Of a DNA stretch of 64,000 nt, positions 25,852 to 33,613 are shown piece after piece. The stretch's first letter is position 1. Each line of letters begins with the position of its first letter. Below the pieces are notes generated by a model. It saw nothing but the letters and a program-made list of their open reading frames with translations. It made no database searches and had not been told where the DNA came from. The translations under genes were made by a program, and so were the position numbers. Source of the DNA: VRUE01 sp963698085 (GTDB lineage: Bacteria > Actinomycetota > Thermoleophilia > Solirubrobacterales > 70-9); NCBI GenBank assembly GCA_963698085.1, contig OY969122.1, forward strand, positions 2,294,001 to 2,358,000. Direction: 5' to 3'.

Positions 25852-26244
25852 GTGGCTGAGCTGAACGCGGGAGAGCCGATTCCGGAGCTGAAGGTGACGC
25901 CCGACAAGTACCTACCGCACCGTTACGCCGGCGCCTCGGGCGACTTCAACCCGATCCACATCGACCCCGAGTTCGCCAAGGCGGTTGGCCTGCCGAACAC
26001 GATCCTGCACGGCCTCTACATGATGGGCCTGACCGCCCGCGCGGCAACCGAAGCGGCAGGTGGAGATCCCGGCTCGCTGAAGCGGCTCTCTGTCCAGTTC
26101 CGCGGCATGGGGGCGCCGGAGACCGAGATCGCGGTTACCGGCACCGTCAAATCGGTTGATGATGGCAGGGCCGTGATCGACGTGGTCGCGGCGCAGGGTG
26201 AGAATCAGACGATTCGGAATGCTGAGGCGGAAGTCGAGCTCTAG
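25852..26244 (+). CDS. MaoC/HadB-type dehydratase subunit
   Basis: 130-residue hotdog-fold catalytic partner. The hydratase-2 motif is intact: YAGASGDFNPIHIDPEFAK with the catalytic Asp and His, followed by GLPNTILHGLYMMG. GTG start, 1 nt after the previous stop, so the two subunits are translationally coupled. The short acyl pocket cannot be predicted. Confidence 0.85.
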   Translation: MAELNAGEPIPELKVTPDKYLPHRYAGASGDFNPIHIDPEFAKAVGLPNTILHGLYMMGLTARAATEAAGGDPGSLKRLSVQFRGMGAPETEIAVTGTVKSVDDGRAVIDVVAAQGENQTIRNAEAEVEL

Positions 26245-26251
26245 GAGCAGG

Positions 26252-26328
26252 GGAGTGCCGGGTGACCCCTCCCAAAACGCTCGGCGGGAGCCTCGCTTGA
26301 GTGTTTTGGGAGGGTCACCCGGCACTCC
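26252..26328. repeat. Palindromic element, family II, copy 2
   Basis: 77-nt hairpin with the same inner stem as the copy at 25306 (CTCCCAAAACGCTC / GAGTGTTTTGGGAG) and nearly the same loop. The outer arm is GGAGTGCCGGGTGACC with its complement, unrelated to copy 1. It ends 3 nt before the hrcA -10. Confidence 0.92.
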
Positions 26329-26331
26329 TCC

Positions 26332-26337
26332 TAGACT
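26332..26337 (+). promoter_or_regulatory. -10 element of hrcA
   Basis: TAGACT, exactly 6 nt before the GTG start. No CIRCE operator (TTAGCACTC-N9-GAGTGCTAA) is seen; the -35 region is occupied by the palindrome. Confidence 0.5.
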
Positions 26338-26343
26338 TCAAGC

Positions 26344-27363
26344 GTGCTTTCCGAGCGACAGGAGTTGATTCTCAGGCTGGTCGTCGATGCCTACCTCGCA
26401 TCGGGCAAGCCCGTGGCTTCGAAGGCGATTGCGGAGGGTCGCGAGATTGAGTGGGGCCCTTCTACCGTGCGGGCTGAGCTGGCGGGGCTTGAGGCTGCTG
26501 GTTATCTGACCCATCCGCATACCTCGGCGGGGCGGGTTCCTACCGAGGTCGGCTACCGCTACTACGTCGACCGCCTGATCGAGTCGGGCACGCCGCCGGC
26601 CCCCGGCGTCGAGCTGGAGCTGTCGCGGCTGCGGCGCGAGATCGACGAGGCGATGCGTGAGACGACTGTCGCGCTTGCCCAGGTCACCGACCTGATGGCG
26701 CTCGCGACGGCGCCGGCGCCGGCAACTGCGACGATCCACCGGGTCGAGGTCCTGCGCTTGCAGCCGACCAAGGTGATGGCGATCGCGATCGCTTCGACCG
26801 GTGCGGTCGCCAAGCGAGTCTTCGATTTCGAGGGGCCCGTCGACCCTGGCTTGGTCGAGTGGGCGTCCAGCTACCTCAATGAGTCGCTGGCCGGAATGAG
26901 CGTCGGTGCTCGCATGATCGCCAATCGCCTCACCGATCCGGAGCTGGGGCCGACCGAGGCAAGCTTTATCTCTACCCTGGGCCCGGCCTTCACCGAGCTC
27001 GAGCAGGAGGCCGGCGAGAGCCTCTACATGGAGGGAGCCTCGCGGCTGCTCTCCGACGACCACCGCGGCGACCTGCCCCGCGCCGATCGGCTGATGACCG
27101 CGCTGGAGCGGCGCGCCGGCGTTCTCGGCATGCTGCGTTCGACCCTGGACGAGCGCTCGGTCTTCCTCTGGATTGGCGGCGAGAACCCACAGCCGGAGCT
27201 GCGCTCGGTCAGCGTCGTCGGCGCCAACTACGGCCTTGCGCACCGCAACCTCGGCTCGGTCGGTGTGGTCGGTCCGCTGCGGATGGACTACGCGACGGCG
27301 ATCGCTTCGGTGCGCGGGGCGGCACGTGAGCTGTCGCGCTACTGCGAGTCGGTTTACGGCTGA
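26344..27363 (+). CDS. hrcA: Heat-inducible transcription repressor HrcA
   Basis: Represses heat-shock operons by binding CIRCE. N-terminal winged helix (LSERQELILRLVVDAYLASG, GPSTVRAELAGLEAAGYL), signature HPHTSAGRVPTEVGYRYYVD, and C-terminal GAF-like domain. 339 residues is full length. It precedes dnaJ with a 1-bp overlap, the common hrcA-dnaJ arrangement. GTG start is supported by the leaderless spacing. Confidence 0.95.
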   Translation: MLSERQELILRLVVDAYLASGKPVASKAIAEGREIEWGPSTVRAELAGLEAAGYLTHPHTSAGRVPTEVGYRYYVDRLIESGTPPAPGVELELSRLRREIDEAMRETTVALAQVTDLMALATAPAPATATIHRVEVLRLQPTKVMAIAIASTGAVAKRVFDFEGPVDPGLVEWASSYLNESLAGMSVGARMIANRLTDPELGPTEASFISTLGPAFTELEQEAGESLYMEGASRLLSDDHRGDLPRADRLMTALERRAGVLGMLRSTLDERSVFLWIGGENPQPELRSVSVVGANYGLAHRNLGSVGVVGPLRMDYATAIASVRGAARELSRYCESVYG

Positions 27364-28028
27364 TGCCAGGTGACTACTACGAGATCCTCGGCGTCGCCCG
27401 CGACGCCAACAAGGGCGAGGTGAAGACGGCCTTCCGCCGCCTCGCTCGCGAGCTGCACCCGGACGTCAACAACCACGACCCCGAGGCGGAGGAGAAGTTC
27501 AAGGCGGCGGCGGAAGCCTACGAGGTGCTCTCCGACCCGGAGCGCCGCCGCGCCTACGACGCCTATGGTCATGAGGGCCTGCGCGGCGCTGGCGCCGCGC
27601 CCGGCGGCTTCGGCTCGGTCGAGGACATCTTCCAGGCGTTCTTCGGCGGCAATTTCGGCTTCGAGGTGCGGCGCGGGCCGATGCGCGGCCAGGACCTGAT
27701 CCACACTGTTGAGATCTCGGCGGTCGAAGCGATGCTGGGGGCCAAAATCAGAATCCCGAGCCACGAGGGCGAGCGCGAGGTCGAGCTGCCGGCCGGCATC
27801 CAGCCCGGCAGCCAATTCGCCCTGCGCGGTCACGGCATGCCGGGGGCAAACGGCGGCCCACCCGGCGATCTCGTCGTCGCGGTTCAGGTGATCGTGCCCG
27901 AGGAGCTCTCCGAGGAGCAGCGCGAGCTGGCGGAGAAGTTGGGCGAGACGTTGGAGCCCCGCAACCTGCGCTCGCGCCAGGGCGACGGCGACAGCTTCTT
28001 CAGCCGCATGCGCAGAGCCTTCGGTTGA
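27363..28028 (+). CDS. dnaJ: Shortened DnaJ: J domain joined to one C-terminal domain
   Basis: Co-chaperone of DnaK. The J domain (1-66) is intact with HPD in RRLARELHPDVNNHD. A short Gly/Phe linker (~70-95) leads directly into a single beta-sandwich domain (RGQDLIHTVEISAVEAMLG, ELPAGIQPGSQFALRGHGMP), which corresponds to CTD-II of normal DnaJ, followed by the usual tail FFSRMRRAF. CTD-I and the four CxxCxGxG zinc repeats are missing. At 221 residues it is ~150 shorter than DnaJ and shorter than zinc-less CbpA. The lost domain normally binds client protein. prmA overlaps the stop (TTGA). Confidence 0.85.
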   Translation: MPGDYYEILGVARDANKGEVKTAFRRLARELHPDVNNHDPEAEEKFKAAAEAYEVLSDPERRRAYDAYGHEGLRGAGAAPGGFGSVEDIFQAFFGGNFGFEVRRGPMRGQDLIHTVEISAVEAMLGAKIRIPSHEGEREVELPAGIQPGSQFALRGHGMPGANGGPPGDLVVAVQVIVPEELSEEQRELAEKLGETLEPRNLRSRQGDGDSFFSRMRRAFG

Positions 28029-28906
28029 TCCGGCTGGCGGTCCGCTGCGTTCCCGAGCTGGCCGAGCAGGTGCTGGCCGAGCTAACCGTGCTGGCGCCGA
28101 ATGGGGTCGAGGAGGAGCGCGGTCGCGACTACGTCGAGTACGCGATTTACGGCGGCGAGGGCGAGCTGCCCGAGCTGGGCGAGATCGAGGCGGCCGCAGG
28201 CGGCGGCCTGGTCGGGCTGGTCGCGACCCAGGTTCCCGATGACTGGGCCGACCGCTGGCAGGACTTCCACAAGCCCTTGCTGGTTGGCGAGCAACTCTGG
28301 CTGCGCCCCTCCTGGGAGCCACCCCGCGAGGGCGCAATCGACCTAGTCGTCGACCCCGGACGAGCCTTCGGCACCGGCGCCCACCCAACCACCCGCCTCT
28401 GCCTCGAGCTCCTACTCGAGCTGGTCGAAGCAGGAGAGGCCACCGGCCCGCTCACCGACTTAGGCACCGGCTCCGGCGTCCTCGCAATAGCCGCCGCCAA
28501 GCTAGGCTGGGACCCGGTCACGGGCTACGACTACGAGCCAGCTTCGATCGAAGCAGCAACCGCCAACGCAACTACCAACAATGTCGAGGTCGCTTTTGAG
28601 CGTACGAACCTGCGCGACGGCCTGCCGGAGCTCGCGCCAACGGTCGTGGCAAATCTGACCGCGCCGGTGCTGACTGTAGTCGCAGAACAGCTGGCGAACG
28701 AGGGAGGGCAACGGGGGAGGGGTCGGCGGAGCCTCCCCGCTGTTGCTCCGCCGACCCCTCCCCCGTGGCCCTCCACCATGGCGTGCTCTGGACTACTGCC
28801 TTCGGAGCTGGACGAAATCGCAGCCGCCTTCGTCCCTGTCGGTCTAACCGAGGCCGACCGTCGCCACAACGGCGATTGGGCAGCGCTGCTACTCCGTCGC
28901 CGCTAG
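28025..28906 (+). CDS. prmA: Ribosomal protein L11 methyltransferase, with palindrome-encoded segment
   Basis: SAM-dependent methylation of L11. Substrate-recognition domain (1-95), then GRAFGTGAHPTTRLCLELL, motif I DLGTGSGVLAIAAAKLG, and the catalytic loop VVANLTAPV. After this loop, residues ~227-250 (Gly/Arg then Pro-rich) are encoded by a palindrome that replaces the usual LLxPGGxLILSG strand; the normal C-terminus resumes at SGLLPSELDEI. Whether the enzyme still folds is unclear. TTG start in a 4-bp overlap with dnaJ. 293 residues. Confidence 0.88.
   Translation: MIRLAVRCVPELAEQVLAELTVLAPNGVEEERGRDYVEYAIYGGEGELPELGEIEAAAGGGLVGLVATQVPDDWADRWQDFHKPLLVGEQLWLRPSWEPPREGAIDLVVDPGRAFGTGAHPTTRLCLELLLELVEAGEATGPLTDLGTGSGVLAIAAAKLGWDPVTGYDYEPASIEAATANATTNNVEVAFERTNLRDGLPELAPTVVANLTAPVLTVVAEQLANEGGQRGRGRRSLPAVAPPTPPPWPSTMACSGLLPSELDEIAAAFVPVGLTEADRRHNGDWAALLLRRR
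28703..28774. repeat. Palindromic element, family IV, copy 1 (inside prmA)
   Basis: 72 nt (24 codons): GGAGGG-ACGGGGGAGGGGTCGGCGG arms and complement, with loop CCTCCCCGCTGTTG flanked by AG and CT. The same 14-base loop occurs inverted in the palindrome between trpB and trpA (40696-40761). The prmA frame is kept. Confidence 0.9.
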
Positions 28907-28911
28907 CGGAT

Positions 28912-29409
28912 ATGTTTCCCCCGATGCTGGCGACGATCGTGGATCCGGGCTACAAGATTGCCGTCTTCCTCCACATCCTTGCGGTGGTGTTGGCTTTCGG
29001 ACCCACCTTTGGCTATGCGCTCTTCTTCTCCGTGGCGCCGCAGTACCCGCGGGCCACGCCAGCCATCCTGGCCGGAGTCCAGAAATGTGACCGCTATCTG
29101 GTCAACCCCGGAATGATTGTCTTACTGCTCGCAGGGATCTATCTGCTCATCGACGGGCCCTGGGAGACGGGCGACGCCTTCATCAGTCTCGGCTTTCTCG
29201 CGATCATCATCCTCTTTGGTCTCCAGCACGCCTTCTTCCAGCCGCAGACTCAGAAGGCGCGGGAGCTGGCAGAACGCGACTTGAAGGCCGGCGACACCCT
29301 CAGCGATGAGTTCACGTCGCTCAGCGACCGGATCGGCAAAATCGGCGGCCTGGCCGGTCTGATCGTCGTCGTCGCGATCTTTTTCATGTCGTACAAACCA
29401 TTTCTATAG
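28912..29409 (+). CDS. DUF2269 family membrane protein
   Basis: 165 residues with four membrane helices (YKIAVFLHILAVVLAFGPTF, YLVNPGMIVLLLAGIYLLI, FLAIIILFGLQHAFF, LAGLIVVVAIFFMSY). The K-x-x-HILxxV start is typical of DUF2269, whose function is unknown. ATG 28912 chosen; 28924 also possible. It lies between prmA and murI. Confidence 0.75.
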   Translation: MFPPMLATIVDPGYKIAVFLHILAVVLAFGPTFGYALFFSVAPQYPRATPAILAGVQKCDRYLVNPGMIVLLLAGIYLLIDGPWETGDAFISLGFLAIIILFGLQHAFFQPQTQKARELAERDLKAGDTLSDEFTSLSDRIGKIGGLAGLIVVVAIFFMSYKPFL

Positions 29410-29429
29410 ACGCCTCGCGGCCAATCGCG

Positions 29430-30233
29430 ATGTTCGACTCTGGGGTCGGTGGCCTCACCGTGCTGCACGAGTGCCTGGTCTCGCTGCCCGAGGAGGACTT
29501 TGTATACCTCGGCGACACGGCGATGTTTCCCTACGGGACGCGCGATCCGGAGCAGTTGCGTGAGCGGGTCCGCGAGATTGCGACGCTGCTGCTGGAGGAC
29601 GGCGCGAAGTTGCTGGTGATCGCCTGCAACACGGCGACCTCGATCGGCACCGACGTCGTGCGCGAGGTCGCCGCGGAGCGCGGCGTCGAGGTTGTGCCGG
29701 TGGTCGAGCCGCAGGCCGAGATAGCCGCCGCGATCACCGACAACGCCCGGGTCGGCGTGCTCGCGACGCCGAACACGGTCGAGAGCGGCGCTTACCGCCG
29801 CGCCCTCGAAGCGCAGGGCAGGGCGCTTGAGGTGACTGAAGTAGAGGCGCCCGACCTGGCGCCATTCATCCAGGACGGCTCTCACTTCGACCAAGGGATA
29901 GTCGAGATGACCCGCACTTACTGCGCTCCGCTGAAGCGAGCCGAAGTGGACACGCTGATCCTCGGCTGCACCCACTACCCGCTCGTGGCGCCGATGCTGC
30001 AGCGCATCCTCGGCCGCGACGTGCGCCTGGTCAGCGGTGGTCACGCGGTTGCCGCCGCCGCCCAGAGGACGCTCGTGTCCGCCGATTTGGCGCGCTCGAC
30101 CGACGGCGAAGGCGAGTACCGCTTCCTCTGCAGCGGCGACGTCGACTCTTTCCGCGAGCTGGGCACGCGCTTCCTGCAGATGCCGCTGGGAGAGATCGAG
30201 CGGATCGACTTGGGCGCCGCCGACTACCCTTAG
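29430..30233 (+). CDS. murI: Glutamate racemase
   Basis: Makes D-glutamate for peptidoglycan. The two catalytic cysteines are in LLVIACNTATSIG and LILGCTHYPLVAP; N-terminal MFDSGVGGLTVLHE matches the family FDSGxGGLTV. From ATG 29430 it has 267 residues, but homologues carry a few residues (RPIG) before this, and the in-frame upstream codons do encode SRPIA; no ATG, GTG or TTG precedes them, only an ATT at 29400. The true start may therefore be non-canonical. Confidence 0.92.
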   Translation: MFDSGVGGLTVLHECLVSLPEEDFVYLGDTAMFPYGTRDPEQLRERVREIATLLLEDGAKLLVIACNTATSIGTDVVREVAAERGVEVVPVVEPQAEIAAAITDNARVGVLATPNTVESGAYRRALEAQGRALEVTEVEAPDLAPFIQDGSHFDQGIVEMTRTYCAPLKRAEVDTLILGCTHYPLVAPMLQRILGRDVRLVSGGHAVAAAAQRTLVSADLARSTDGEGEYRFLCSGDVDSFRELGTRFLQMPLGEIERIDLGAADYP

Positions 30234-30237
30234 TGCG

Positions 30238-30669
30238 ATGAGTGTCCTCGAGCAGGTGCAGGCCGATGTGCGCACGGCGATGAAAGCGGGCGAGCGTGAG
30301 CGTGCCGCGGCGCTGCGGATGATCGTCGACTCGCTGCAGCAGGACGCCAAGCTGGGCAAGGGCGACGAGGTCGCCGTGCTGCAGCGCGAGCGCAAGAAGC
30401 GGCTGGAGGCAGCCGATGCGTACAGCGAAGCCGATCGCGCCGAGCAGGCGAGCGCCGAGAAGCTCGAGGCCGAGCTGATCGAGGCCTACCTGCCGACCCA
30501 GCTCTCCGACGAGGAGCTGGCCGAGCTGGTCGAAGCCGCGGTCGCTGAGACGGGCGCCTCTGAGCAGAAGCAGATGGGTCAGGTGATGTCGGCGCTGATG
30601 CCCAAGGTCAGTGGGCGCGCCGATGGCAAGCGGGTCAGCACGGCGGTGCGAGAGAAACTTGGCTCGTAG
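30238..30669 (+). CDS. GatB/YqeY domain protein
   Basis: 143-residue helical protein with the YqeY arrangement: an N-terminal helical hairpin (LEQVQADVRTAMKAGERERA), EAYLPTQLSDEELAELV and a C-terminal tail like GatB (MGQVMSALMPKVSGRADGKR). In GatB this domain contacts tRNA; stand-alone function is uncertain. Starts 4 nt after murI; the phoH start overlaps its stop. Confidence 0.88.
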   Translation: MSVLEQVQADVRTAMKAGERERAAALRMIVDSLQQDAKLGKGDEVAVLQRERKKRLEAADAYSEADRAEQASAEKLEAELIEAYLPTQLSDEELAELVEAAVAETGASEQKQMGQVMSALMPKVSGRADGKRVSTAVREKLGS

Positions 30670-31636
30670 ACAGCTGACCCTCGAGAACAGCGTGGCCGCC
30701 GAGCTGGCCGGCTCCGAGGACGCGGTTCTGCGGGCGTTGCGCGGGCGCCTTGACTGTGACTTTCACCTGCGCGGCAACGTCCTCACCCTGGATGGCGACT
30801 CGAACGACGTCCAGACCGCGGCAACCGTCGTCGACGAGCTGGTCGATCTGATCGAGCAGGGGCACGAGGTCGCCCCGGGGACGATCGAAGCGGTGACGGG
30901 GGCGCTCGACGCGCACGAGAGCCCGGCCGAGATCCTCGAGGACGTCGTCTGGCGACACCGCAACACCAAGGTCGCGCCGAAGACGCTGAACCAGAAACGC
31001 TACGTCGACTCGATCCGCAACCATACGATCACCTTCGGCATCGGCCCGGCCGGCACCGGCAAGACCTTCCTCGCGGTGGCAATGGCCGCACACGCCCTGG
31101 CCGAGCGCGAGGTGCAGCGAATCATCCTCACCCGGCCGGCGGTCGAGGCCGGCGAGCGGCTGGGTTTCCTGCCCGGCGACATCCAGGCGAAGGTCGATCC
31201 CTACCTGCGGCCGCTCTTCGACGCGCTCTACGACATGCTCGATCCCGACCGGGTCAACGGTTATTTCGAGCGTGGCGTGATCGAGGTAGCGCCGCTGGCG
31301 TTCATGCGTGGAAGAACCCTTAACGACTCCTTCGTGATCCTCGACGAGGCGCAGAACACCAGCCCCGAGCAGATGAAGATGTTCCTTACCCGGCTCGGCT
31401 TCAACTCGCGCATGGTGGTGACCGGCGACGTAACCCAGATCGACCTGCCGACCGACCAGCGCTCCGGCCTGGTCGTCGTCCGCGACATCCTCAGTGAGGT
31501 GCAGGACATCTCCTTCGTCCGCTTCGGCGGCGAGGACGTCGTCCGCCACAAGCTGGTGCAGAAGATCGTCGCCGCTTACGGCGAGCACGCCGAGCGCCAG
31601 CAGGGCGAGCAGCCACCGGCGGCGGATGGCGGTTGA
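30659..31636 (+). CDS. PhoH-like ATPase
   Basis: RNA-associated P-loop ATPase of the PhoH/YbeZ type, which works with YbeY in rRNA processing. Walker A GPAGTGKT and Walker B VILDEAQNTSPEQ are clear, with an N-terminal KH-like region (RRQLTLENSVAAELAGSEDA). TTG 30659 is chosen because it starts the family N-terminus (325 residues); GTG 30692 would cut it. It overlaps yqeY by 11 bp and ybeY by 11 bp. Confidence 0.92.
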   Translation: MARRQLTLENSVAAELAGSEDAVLRALRGRLDCDFHLRGNVLTLDGDSNDVQTAATVVDELVDLIEQGHEVAPGTIEAVTGALDAHESPAEILEDVVWRHRNTKVAPKTLNQKRYVDSIRNHTITFGIGPAGTGKTFLAVAMAAHALAEREVQRIILTRPAVEAGERLGFLPGDIQAKVDPYLRPLFDALYDMLDPDRVNGYFERGVIEVAPLAFMRGRTLNDSFVILDEAQNTSPEQMKMFLTRLGFNSRMVVTGDVTQIDLPTDQRSGLVVVRDILSEVQDISFVRFGGEDVVRHKLVQKIVAAYGEHAERQQGEQPPAADGG

Positions 31637-31991
31637 CCTCGCCGACGTGCCGGAGGAGCTGCGCGATGCCGTGGCGGCGACGCTGAGCGCGGCGGGTGTC
31701 GCCGATGGGCACCTGGCAGTGGAGCTGGTCGACTCGGCGCGAATCCGTGAGCTCAACCGCGAGCATCGCGGCGTGGACGCGCCGACCGATGTGCTCGCCT
31801 TTCCCGTCGACGGCGCCGGTCCGACCGCGGGGCCGCGCGAGCTGGGCGACGTGGCGATCTGCCCCGAGCACTGCTCCGATGTGACCGAGGCGGCCGTCCA
31901 CGGCACCCTGCACCTCTGCGGCATGGACCACGAGGTTGATCAGGGCGAGATGCTCGACCTGCAGGAGCGTCTGATGGCTGAGCTGCGATGA
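31626..31991 (+). CDS. ybeY: Endoribonuclease YbeY
   Basis: Zinc-dependent rRNA maturation endonuclease. The metal site HGTLHLCGMDHE (HxxxHxxGxDH) is intact, and RELNREHRGVDAPTDVLAFP matches the family. At 121 residues it is about 30 shorter than E. coli YbeY; the segment between CPEH and the His motif is trimmed. It sits between phoH and era, its normal partners, and shares 4 bp with era. Confidence 0.92.
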   Translation: MAVDLADVPEELRDAVAATLSAAGVADGHLAVELVDSARIRELNREHRGVDAPTDVLAFPVDGAGPTAGPRELGDVAICPEHCSDVTEAAVHGTLHLCGMDHEVDQGEMLDLQERLMAELR

Positions 31992-32881
31992 CGCGGTCCG
32001 GCTTCGTCGGTCTCGCCGGACGACCCAACGTCGGCAAGTCGACCCTTGTCAACGCGATCGTCGGCAGCCGTGTCGCGATCGTCTCTATGCGTCCGCAGAC
32101 CACCCGGCGCGCGATCCGCGGTATCGCCACCGATACCGCGGCCGGCCGCCAGCTCGTCCTCATCGACCTGCCCGGAGTGCAGAAGCCGCGCGACGTGCTG
32201 ACCGAGCGCATGCAGAGCCGAGTCGAGCGCGAGCTCGCCGACTCAGACCTAGCCCTGTTGGTCGTCAACGGCGAGCAAGGAATCGGCCCCGGCGACCGCT
32301 TTATTGCCCGCGCCTTGGTCGAGGCAGACAGCGCGCTGCCGACGATATGCGCGGTCAACAAGATCGACACGGTCGGCCCCAACCAGCTGGTGCCCGTGCT
32401 GGCAGAGGCGGCTGAGCTCGAGGGGGTCGACGAGGTCTTTCCGATCAGCGCTCGCAGCGGCGAGGGACTGGCGGGGTTGGTTGAGCGGCTGGGCGAGCTC
32501 GTTCCCGAGGGTGAGTACCTATACCCGCCCGAGGACCACAGTGACCAGCCGGGCGAGACGATGCTCGCCGAGCTGATCCGCGAGCAGGTTCTCAACCGTA
32601 CCCGCGACGAGATCCCGCACTCGGTTGAGGTGAGCGTGAAGGAGGTCGACCGGCGCGATGACGGTCTGGCAACGGTCCGCGCCGAGGTCTGGGCGGAGAC
32701 CGAGTCCCAAAAGGGCATCCTGATCGGCAAGGGCGGCAAAAAGGTGAGCGAGATCGGAACTGCTGCCCGTAGCTCGCTGGAAGCAGAGCTCGGCACCAAG
32801 GTCCACCTTGAGCTGAAGGTGCGCGTTCGCAGCCACTGGCGAAGGGACGAGGGACTTCTGGATCGCCTGGGTATCGAGTGA
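31988..32881 (+). CDS. era: GTPase Era
   Basis: Binds 16S rRNA 3' end during 30S assembly. G1 GRPNVGKST, G2 RRAIRG, G3 DLPGVQKPRD, G4 NKID; C-terminal KH domain with LIGKGGKKVSEIG. 297 residues is typical. Starts ATGA over the ybeY stop. A palindrome with a terminator-like centre follows at once. Confidence 0.96.
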   Translation: MTRSGFVGLAGRPNVGKSTLVNAIVGSRVAIVSMRPQTTRRAIRGIATDTAAGRQLVLIDLPGVQKPRDVLTERMQSRVERELADSDLALLVVNGEQGIGPGDRFIARALVEADSALPTICAVNKIDTVGPNQLVPVLAEAAELEGVDEVFPISARSGEGLAGLVERLGELVPEGEYLYPPEDHSDQPGETMLAELIREQVLNRTRDEIPHSVEVSVKEVDRRDDGLATVRAEVWAETESQKGILIGKGGKKVSEIGTAARSSLEAELGTKVHLELKVRVRSHWRRDEGLLDRLGIE

Positions 32882-32971
32882 GGGGATGGGGACGCCCTCG
32901 CCCGGACAAAGCGCGGCCTAATTAGGCCGCGCTTTTGAGTATCCGCCCGTTCGAGGGCGTCCCCATCCCTC
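32880..32971. repeat. Palindrome enclosing a terminator hairpin after era
   Basis: 92 nt. Outer arms GAGGGGATGGGGACGCCCTCG and CGAGGGCGTCCCCATCCCTC (one bulged G) begin within the era stop codon. The centre (32909-32934) is a separate perfect palindrome AAGCGCGGCC-TAATTA-GGCCGCGCTT. Confidence 0.9.
32908..32937 (+). terminator. Probable terminator of the phoH-ybeY-era unit
   Basis: An AAGCGCGGCC stem closed by TAATTA and followed by TTTT, nested inside the longer palindrome. The leading A-run makes it potentially bidirectional. Confidence 0.7.
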
Positions 32972-32986
32972 GCGCGCGCCTGCCAA

Positions 32987-32992
32987 TACGAT
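32987..32992 (+). promoter_or_regulatory. -10 element of hisIE
   Basis: TACGAT, exactly 6 nt before the ATG at 32999. Confidence 0.5.
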
Positions 32993-32998
32993 TGTTCG

Positions 32999-33613
32999 AT
33001 GTTCGAGCAGGTGAGCTTTGATGAGCTTGGGTTGGTCCCATGCATCGCGCAAGACGCTGAGAGCGGCGAGGTGCTGACGCTTGCTTATGCGAACGAGGAG
33101 GCTTTGCGGTTGACGGTCGAGACTGGAGAGATGCACTTCTTCAGCCGCTCGCGCGGGAAGATCTGGCACAAAGGGGAAGAGTCCGGACACGTTCTGAAGC
33201 TGCGGCAGCTGCGGATCGACTGCGATGGCGATGCGATCGTCGCGCTGGTCGAGCCGACCGGGCCCGCTTGCCACACCGGTGAGCGCTCATGCTTCTACCG
33301 CGAGCTCGATGCCGGCGCCGAGCCGGCGCCCGTCCCCCACGAGGCGTTGGCGGCGCTGCAGCGCACCTTGCGCAGCCGCGCCGCCGAGCGGCCCGAGGGC
33401 AGCTACACCGTGAAATTGCTTGACGATCCCAAGCTGATCGGCGAGAAGGTCGAGGAGGAGGCCGAGGAGGTCGCCCGCGCGGCGCGCGAGGAGTCCGATG
33501 AGCGCGTCGCCGAAGAGGCGGCCGACCTGCTCTACCACCTCAGCGTCTTGCTGGCCTCGCGCGAGGTTCCCCAGTCGGCCGTGATGGAGGTCCTTAATGG
33601 CCGTCGCGGCTGA
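32999..33613 (+). CDS. hisIE: Bifunctional phosphoribosyl-AMP cyclohydrolase/phosphoribosyl-ATP pyrophosphatase
   Basis: Catalyses steps 2 and 3 of histidine synthesis. The HisI half (1-105) has IDCDGDAIVALVEP and the metal-ligand cysteines in GPACHTGERSCFYR. The HisE half (~115-200) has LLDDPKLIGEKVEEEAEEV and EEAADLLYHLSVLL. Fusion of the two is common. It overlaps trpE by 17 bp, so histidine and tryptophan genes are coupled here. Confidence 0.94.
   Translation: MFEQVSFDELGLVPCIAQDAESGEVLTLAYANEEALRLTVETGEMHFFSRSRGKIWHKGEESGHVLKLRQLRIDCDGDAIVALVEPTGPACHTGERSCFYRELDAGAEPAPVPHEALAALQRTLRSRAAERPEGSYTVKLLDDPKLIGEKVEEEAEEVARAAREESDERVAEEAADLLYHLSVLLASREVPQSAVMEVLNGRRG

Noticed and set aside
26329..26343. 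CIRCE operator before hrcA
   Set aside because: Sequence does not match the TTAGCACTC inverted repeat; the nearby GAGTG is part of the family II palindrome.
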